From: Oscillospiraceae bacterium
Lineage (GTDB): Bacteria; Bacillota; Clostridia; Oscillospirales; JAKOTC01
Direction of reading: 5' to 3'
NCBI GenBank assembly: GCA_035353335.1
Contig: DAOPZJ010000025.1
Span: forward strand, 1 to 37,246
Length of the DNA stretch: 37,246 nucleotides
Shown: positions 33,629-37,246 of the stretch, piece after piece
How the letters are laid out: each line of letters opens with the position of its first letter
Numbering within the stretch: position 1 is the stretch's first letter
The notes under the pieces: generated by a model
Databases searched by the model: none
What the model was told of the DNA's origin: nothing
Seen by the model: the letters and a program-made list of their open reading frames with translations, nothing else
Program-made: the position numbers and the translations under genes

Positions 33629-33660
33629 GCGCACGAGCTTTTACGTGCGCCCTTTTCTCT
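33629..33660 (+). terminator. terminator after the oxidoreductase pair
   Basis: The stem GCGCACG / CGTGCGC (33629-33635 with 33644-33650) with an 8-base loop is followed by CCTTTTCTCTTTTC. It sits between this operon and the converging birA gene. Confidence 0.75.
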
Positions 33661-33671
33661 TTTCTCATTTA

Positions 33672-34388
33672 TCAGTGCGACTGTGCATTTATCTCACCCG
33701 AGCACAGCCAAATCACCTTTCCTGTATCGGTGCGCAAAAGCAATTTAAAATCATCGCCGATCGCAACCGCAGTACCGACGATCAATTCGTCGCCTCGCTG
33801 GATTTCTATCCGCTTTCCGAGCGTGATGCACCGCTCGCGGTATTCCCGCCCGATTTTGGTCCTGCCTCCCGAATACAATCGGAAGAAGTTATCGAGTACT
33901 TCCTGCCGCAGCTGAGCCGGGTCGCCTTCTCCGGGTTCAAAAATCGCGCCGGCGGTATTTTTAAGTTCGTCCGGAAATCCGCCTTCCGGTATATAACAGT
34001 TGATTCCGATACCCACGATCACAAATTCCGGTTTTGCACTCTCTCCGAAGACCGCCTCGGTTAAAATTCCGCAGACTTTTTTATTATCAATAATAACATC
34101 ATTGACCCATTTGATTCCCGCCTGCCGTCCGGCGGTTTTCGCCACAGCGACGGCAGCGGCCGCAGTGGCGACAGTCGAACCGAAGCCCTCCGACTTCGGC
34201 CGCAGCAAAATGCTCATATATATGCCGCCTTCGGGAGAATAAAATTGACGCCCGCTGCGGCCTCTCCCTTTAGTCTGCCGTTTGGCGGCGACAATACAGC
34301 CTTCCGGCTCGCCGGCTGCCGCAAGCTTCTTTAGCTCATCGTTTGTTGAATTTACTTCATCAAATTCGATAATTTTTATTTTGTCCAT
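33672..34388 (-). CDS. birA: biotin-[acetyl-CoA-carboxylase] ligase, no HTH domain
   Basis: This 238-residue enzyme attaches biotin to the carboxylase carrier protein through biotinyl-AMP. The motifs are FDEVNSTNDELKKLA, KRQTKGRGRSGRQFYSPEGG (biotin/ATP loop GRGRxGR), GIKWVNDVIID (catalytic KWxND) and VIVGIGINCY. A small C-terminal SH3-like domain follows. There is no N-terminal DNA-binding domain, so this is the monofunctional class that does not act as repressor. GGAGG lies 5 bases before the ATG at 34388, which rules out the longer frame from 34433. Candidate TATAAT boxes lie upstream, but their -35 partners are weak. Confidence 0.95.
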   Translation of the reverse strand: MDKIKIIEFDEVNSTNDELKKLAAAGEPEGCIVAAKRQTKGRGRSGRQFYSPEGGIYMSILLRPKSEGFGSTVATAAAAVAVAKTAGRQAGIKWVNDVIIDNKKVCGILTEAVFGESAKPEFVIVGIGINCYIPEGGFPDELKNTAGAIFEPGEGDPAQLRQEVLDNFFRLYSGGRTKIGREYRERCITLGKRIEIQRGDELIVGTAVAIGDDFKLLLRTDTGKVIWLCSGEINAQSH

Positions 34389-34621
34389 TTCTGCCTCCAT
34401 AACCATCGATACCGGGCGTATTATATTCGGCATCTTCTTTTTTGAGATATCCGTTACCGATCTATTTATTTGATTATATCACAAATCAATATAAAAATCT
34501 CTTAAAATGACAGTCACAAATTAATTAAATTTCACCTAAAAAGAAGCCTTTTTTGCCATAATTGTATATATTGCACATATTTCAAGCCAAAACATTGTGA
34601 AGTATTTTGTCAGATTCCCCC

Positions 34622-34650
34622 TTGACAAATTTTACTTAGGCATTTATTAT
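34622..34650 (+). promoter_or_regulatory. promoter driving the c-di-GMP riboswitch
   Basis: Consensus TTGACA (34622-34627) and TATTAT (34645-34650) are exactly 17 bases apart. Transcription should begin near 34657, just before the leader hairpin GGACAAG/CTTGTCC and the aptamer. Confidence 0.85.
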
Positions 34651-34685
34651 AAAGGCGGACAAGCAAATCTTGTCCCCACGTAAAA

Positions 34686-34757
34686 GGCAAAACCCGTGAA
34701 AACGGGCGACGCAAAGCTAAAGGGCCTAAGGGCGAAAGCCGATGGCAGCCAGTTGCC
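34686..34757 (+). ncRNA. c-di-GMP-I (GEMM) riboswitch aptamer
   Basis: The consensus is readable in order. GGCAAA (5' side of P1) is followed by the hairpin CCCGTGAAAACGGG with a GAAA-type loop, then the invariant CGACGCAAAGC joining segment. The second arm AGGGCCTAAGG...CC-gATGGCAGCC (GNRA receptor side) follows, and the 3' P1 strand AGTTGCC closes the fold on GGCAA. These are the conserved positions of class-I cyclic-di-GMP riboswitches. A hairpin (34657-34675) precedes the aptamer. The downstream expression platform is an intrinsic terminator. Confidence 0.93.
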
Positions 34758-34804
34758 GATCTCAATATACCGGGGTTCTTTCTTCGGATTATAACGAGTG
34801 ATAG

Positions 34805-34844
34805 CAACTTGGCATCTTTATATGGTCAGGTTGTTTTTGTTTTT
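34805..34844 (+). terminator. riboswitch expression platform: conditional terminator
   Basis: CAACTTGGC (34805-34813) pairs with GGTCAGGTTG (34825-34833) through a nine-pair stem with two G-U pairs, followed by TTTTTGTTTTT. The segment GCAACT (34804-34809) is also exactly complementary to AGTTGC (34751-34756), the 3' strand of aptamer P1. When P1 is held by ligand the terminator can form; without ligand AGTTGC can capture GCAACT and break the terminator. This predicts an OFF switch for c-di-GMP. Confidence 0.75.
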
Positions 34845-34922
34845 AAAGGTATGATGAAAGAAATTGTAAGGTAAATCAAAATGTTTCGTATGCTTTAACT
34901 CATTAAGAAAAGAGGTACCTAA

Positions 34923-35249
34923 ATGGCCGCAGCCGACTTCCTTCCGAATATCGAAAGAACGCTGGTCTCACGGTGCATTGAAAAAATAAGTGAGCTCAAA
35001 GGTGTTGCAAAAATCATGCTGTTCGGCTCATATGCAAAAGGTACGGCAAACGCACAGAGTGATATCGACATTGCGGTCTTCTTCGATATCAATAAAGAAT
35101 GTCTTCTCGATGAATACAGGAAATTGGTTAAGATTTGCACGGATCCGGAAAAAGAAATACAGGTTCAGGCGTTTACGCTCGACGAACTGGAAGATCCGTG
35201 CGGGATTATTGAAGAAATCACCGATTACGGCATTGAGCTGACAGCATAG
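34923..35249 (+). CDS. MNT-type nucleotidyltransferase domain protein
   Basis: This 108-residue minimal nucleotidyltransferase has the pol-beta-fold signature GSYAKGTANAQSDIDIAV: G35-S36, then D48 and D50 as metal ligands. A third acidic residue on the later strand is not evident (EIQVQAF), so activity is uncertain. MNT proteins commonly pair with HEPN proteins as toxin-antitoxin modules in which MNT modifies or neutralises the HEPN RNase. A HEPN gene follows here, but 313 bases away. AGAGG lies 7 bases before the ATG. The gene is the first one behind the c-di-GMP riboswitch terminator. Confidence 0.88.
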   Translation: MAAADFLPNIERTLVSRCIEKISELKGVAKIMLFGSYAKGTANAQSDIDIAVFFDINKECLLDEYRKLVKICTDPEKEIQVQAFTLDELEDPCGIIEEITDYGIELTA

Positions 35250-35562
35250 CAATCCCACCGCTGTCGCTACGGGGGCAAACGAAATACATAGTCGGCACTT
35301 TTTCATCTTTTGGCTAAAAACCCGAAATGCAAAATGCTCGCCGACCGTCAATGAAACACCCGTAAGCCGATGTCGGAAAATAAATCTCAAACCGCATAAA
35401 CGCATCCGCGTGATTTTGAGATTGGTCCGCCGTCGGCACTTTACGTCTTTTACAGGGTTTTCTGTCGCAGATCAGCGGAACCGTAAAAGCGAATACTGAA
35501 AATCCGGAGCCGAACCCGGTTATACATTAACCCGGCGGCTCAATCGGGAGGAAAGAGAGAAA
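35250..35562 (+). other. structured gap between the MNT and HEPN genes
   Basis: No credible coding frame is present. A motif GTCGGCACTTT followed within a few bases by TCTTTT occurs twice (35291 and 35432). AATCTCAAA and TTTGAGATT (about 35383-35423) bracket an inner ACGC/GCGT stem. GAGCCG / CGGCTC (35507-35541), with inner CCGGTT/AACC pairing, forms a hairpin directly before the HEPN ribosome site. There is no T tract that would make a standard terminator and no convincing promoter. It may be a regulatory RNA element; it matches no class I know. Confidence 0.45.
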
Positions 35563-36054
35563 ATGAATAAGAACGAAAAATACAGTTATTGGATTATGTT
35601 GACCGACTATGATCTTGAGACGATTGAACCGCTCGTGAAGAGCGAACGCTGGGTTTATGTCGTCAGTTTGTGCCAAACCGCCATCGAACGCCAACTCAAG
35701 GGCATGTATGTCTATTACAACGACTGCGAAGCACCGAAAACTCACAATATCAACTTTCTTTTCTCAAAGCTTATAACAAATCCGATTTTACTGAGACAAA
35801 CAGATAAAAAGTATTTTGAAACGGAAAAGAAGGCCTGCGAAGATTTTTTAATCGATCTTTCGTACTACTACATATCCGATTATCCCTTCTCTTATAAGAA
35901 CATCACCTCGAGGTTCGTCTGCCGTGATGCGGCGTTGAATATCCTCGAACGAACAAAAAAGCAGATCCATTGGCTGCGGTCCTTCCAAAAAGAAATACGA
36001 TTAACCGATTCCGAAACTTCGTTAATACCCATAAAATTACGGGAAAATGCTTAA
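35563..36054 (+). CDS. HEPN-domain protein
   Basis: This 163-residue helical protein matches the HEPN family. YWIMLTDYDLETIEPLVKSE and VYVVSLCQTAIERQLKGMYV are the first two helices, PKTHNINFLF is the common HxxxxL turn, and the last helix includes RTKKQIH (R130 to H136), which fits the Rx4-6H ribonuclease motif of HEPN toxins. Catalytic activity is therefore possible but not proven. GGGAGG lies 11 bases before the ATG, and a stable hairpin sits just upstream. Its partner MNT gene is upstream on the same strand, and the prepilin peptidase gene begins 74 bases downstream. Confidence 0.82.
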   Translation: MNKNEKYSYWIMLTDYDLETIEPLVKSERWVYVVSLCQTAIERQLKGMYVYYNDCEAPKTHNINFLFSKLITNPILLRQTDKKYFETEKKACEDFLIDLSYYYISDYPFSYKNITSRFVCRDAALNILERTKKQIHWLRSFQKEIRLTDSETSLIPIKLRENA

Positions 36055-36075
36055 CCCGAGACCCATGAAGAGAAA

Positions 36076-36104
36076 GCGGCTCGGAATTCCTCCCCGAACC
36101 GCTG
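36076..36104 (+). other. hairpin between the HEPN and prepilin peptidase genes
   Basis: AGCGG-c-TCGG / CCGA-a-CCGCT forms a ten-position stem with one mismatch and a loop of nine. It has no T tract, so it is not an intrinsic terminator; it may be an mRNA processing or stability element. Confidence 0.45.
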
Positions 36105-36128
36105 ATTGAAGAAAAAGAGGTGAATGAA

Positions 36129-36755
36129 ATGCTCCAAACCATCATCACATCTGTCTGCTGCGCGCTGCTCGGCGCCGCGCTGTCTTATCCGGTCCTGCTG
36201 TTGAACCGGCTGCTGCTGAAAAACCGCGGCATCGAATCCAAAGAAGGCAAAGCGGAGCATATCGTCCTCCCGATCGCCATGGGGCTGTTCGGAGCCGCCA
36301 TCGGCTGGCAGGCTGGCCTGGACTGGGAGACCCTCTATCTATACTTAGTCCTGTTTGTTTGCGCGTCTGTCAGCTGCATCGACGCCAGACACCGGATCAT
36401 CCCCAACGAGCTGGTTTTCGCGCTGCTGGGTCTCGCCGTCGGCTTCGGGGCCGCCGGTGTCACCGAAATCAACTGGCTCTCCTCACTCGGCGGATTCGCC
36501 GCTTGCTTTGTGCTCTTCCTGCTTCCGGCGCTGTTTTCCAAAAAGGTCGGCGCGGGCGATATCAAACTCGCCGCCGCAATGGGCTTCTGTGTCGGACTGA
36601 TGGGCAGTTTATACGCGATCACTATGATGGGCGTTTTGGTCTTGATCTACATCGCGGTCCAGTATCGGATCCCCCTGGTTCAGCGCCTCAAGACGCTGAT
36701 TCCGATGGGCCCGTTCCTCGCCGCAGCGCTCATCTCGGTATCTCTGTTCATGTAA
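36129..36755 (+). CDS. prepilin peptidase, A24 family (TadV/CpaA-like)
   Basis: This 208-residue membrane aspartyl protease cleaves the leader of Flp prepilins. Both catalytic aspartates are in their motifs: SCIDARHRIIPNEL and VGAGDIKLAAAMG (GxGD). About six or seven membrane segments are visible. It lacks the N-terminal cysteine-rich methyltransferase domain of PilD-type enzymes, as is usual for TadV/CpaA. A GTG at 36120 opens the frame, but AAAGAGG lies 8 bases before the ATG at 36129. Two Flp pilin genes follow directly, and the rest of the Tad machinery is probably to the right of the window. Confidence 0.92.
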   Translation: MLQTIITSVCCALLGAALSYPVLLLNRLLLKNRGIESKEGKAEHIVLPIAMGLFGAAIGWQAGLDWETLYLYLVLFVCASVSCIDARHRIIPNELVFALLGLAVGFGAAGVTEINWLSSLGGFAACFVLFLLPALFSKKVGAGDIKLAAAMGFCVGLMGSLYAITMMGVLVLIYIAVQYRIPLVQRLKTLIPMGPFLAAALISVSLFM

Positions 36756-36812
36756 AGGGGTGAAAGAAATAAAAAAATCTATACCCCGATACATAATCGC
36801 TTTCACACACAC

Positions 36813-36838
36813 GAGACGCGCACGCGAGACGCGCACGC
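36813..36838. repeat. 13-base tandem repeat, two copies
   Basis: GAGACGCGCACGC occurs twice in direct succession in the 161-base gap before the first pilin gene. Both units contain CGCG-type dyads. No other long feature is seen in that gap, and I find no consensus promoter there. Confidence 0.8.
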
Positions 36839-36916
36839 GTCCAAAAAACAACGGCATCCGCAAATTTTTCATACGGCGGCCGCAGACAGGAAAAGAAAAC
36901 AGGAGGGTAAACAATT

Positions 36917-37087
36917 ATGTTGAAAAAATTCTTGAACGACGAGAACGGCCAGGGCATGGTCGAATACGGTCTGATCATCGCGCTCGTCGCGGTCGCGGTC
37001 ATCGTGGCCATCACAGCACTCAGCGGCAGCATCCAGGGTGTCTTCAACAAGACGGCAAATAAACTCAATACTGTTTCAGCCGGCTAA
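36917..37087 (+). CDS. Flp family type IVb pilin, copy 1
   Basis: This 56-residue prepilin has a short charged leader MLKKFLNDENG, the cleavage site G^QGMVEY (Glu at position 5 of the mature pilin, then Tyr, the Flp signature), and a hydrophobic helix (GLIIALVAVAVIVAITAL) that packs the pilus core. A short polar tail follows. The strong GGAGGG site lies 9-10 bases before the ATG. It should be processed by the prepilin peptidase encoded just upstream and assembled by a Tad secretion system. Confidence 0.95.
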   Translation: MLKKFLNDENGQGMVEYGLIIALVAVAVIVAITALSGSIQGVFNKTANKLNTVSAG

Positions 37088-37136
37088 TCAACGAATCAAA
37101 TCAAATAAATTAAAAAAATTAACGGAGGAAAAAGCA

Positions 37137-37246
37137 ATGTTGAAAAAATTCTTTAATGACGAAAACGGTCAAGGTATGGTAGAATACGGTCTGATCATCG
37201 CGCTCGTCGCGGTCGCGGTCATCGTAGCCATCACAGCACTCGGCGG
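37137..37246 (+). CDS. Flp family type IVb pilin, copy 2, cut by the window edge
   Basis: The 36 visible codons encode the same leader (one residue differs: F for L at position 6), cleavage site and membrane helix as copy 1. The DNA of the helix-coding part is almost identical to copy 1, while the leader part shows several silent changes. GGAGG lies 8 bases before the ATG, 49 bases after the first pilin stop. The C-terminus lies outside the window. Confidence 0.92.
   Translation, partial: MLKKFFNDENGQGMVEYGLIIALVAVAVIVAITALG

Noticed and set aside
36813..36838. CRISPR-like array
   Set aside because: Only two directly abutting 13-base copies without spacers; no cas genes in the window.
36748..37068. 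Minus-strand frame opposite the pilin gene
   Set aside because: It is antisense to a clear Flp pilin with a strong ribosome site and crosses the tandem repeat; no protein features.

Overview
The window looks like chromosomal DNA from an uncultured or anaerobic member of the Clostridia (Bacillota), probably an Oscillospirales-like lineage. The evidence is strong GGAGG ribosome sites, TTGACA/TATAAT promoters, intrinsic terminators, a class-I c-di-GMP riboswitch, a glycyl-radical enzyme with its activase, B-repeat surface proteins and a Tad/Flp pilus locus. No phage, IS element or CRISPR array is visible. The lineage call is inference from gene content.

Left part (1-6800, all minus strand): a promoter-driven operon of two nearly identical GH172 (DUF2961) glycosidases and a polysaccharide deacetylase cut by the window edge; a hydantoinase/oxoprolinase-type ATPase; and the AmmeMemoRadiSam system, with its MEMO and AMMECR1 parts fused in one protein and a radical-SAM partner overlapping by 4 bases. 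6800-12700: two paralogous secreted B-repeat proteins that both end in an unusual VPxMG sorting-like signal, a GH2 beta-mannosidase-like enzyme, and a cupin gene broken by a one-base frameshift. 12700-13250: a gene-free hairpin array, then the pyrG promoter.

Middle (13244-25080): pyrG, a membrane metallophosphoesterase, an ADP-ribosylglycohydrolase-like protein that seems to lack metal ligands, three small membrane-anchored proteins, tRNA-Leu(GAG), and a glycyl-radical enzyme/activase operon whose radical glycine codon reads glutamate. Then come a phosphotransferase, a nucleoside deaminase, and DUF1801 and DUF1905 proteins.

Right part (25100-37246): half of an ArsB/NhaD-type permease; an operon of isomerase, aldo/keto reductase, LUD protein and glycerate kinase; an AraC regulator with a putative zinc peptidase; a divergent MDR dehydrogenase plus Gfo/Idh/MocA oxidoreductase pair; and birA. 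The last 2.6 kb is the most striking. A consensus promoter feeds a c-di-GMP-I riboswitch with a terminator and a visible antiterminator pairing (predicted OFF switch). It is followed on the same strand by an MNT nucleotidyltransferase, a 313-base structured gap, a HEPN protein, a TadV/CpaA-type prepilin peptidase and two Flp pilins. This suggests c-di-GMP control of a pilus locus that carries an embedded MNT/HEPN (toxin-antitoxin-like) pair.

Several genes show decay or loss of key residues (cupin, permease, glycyl-radical enzyme, ADP-ribosylglycohydrolase-like protein). The first three should be checked against reads before biological interpretation.
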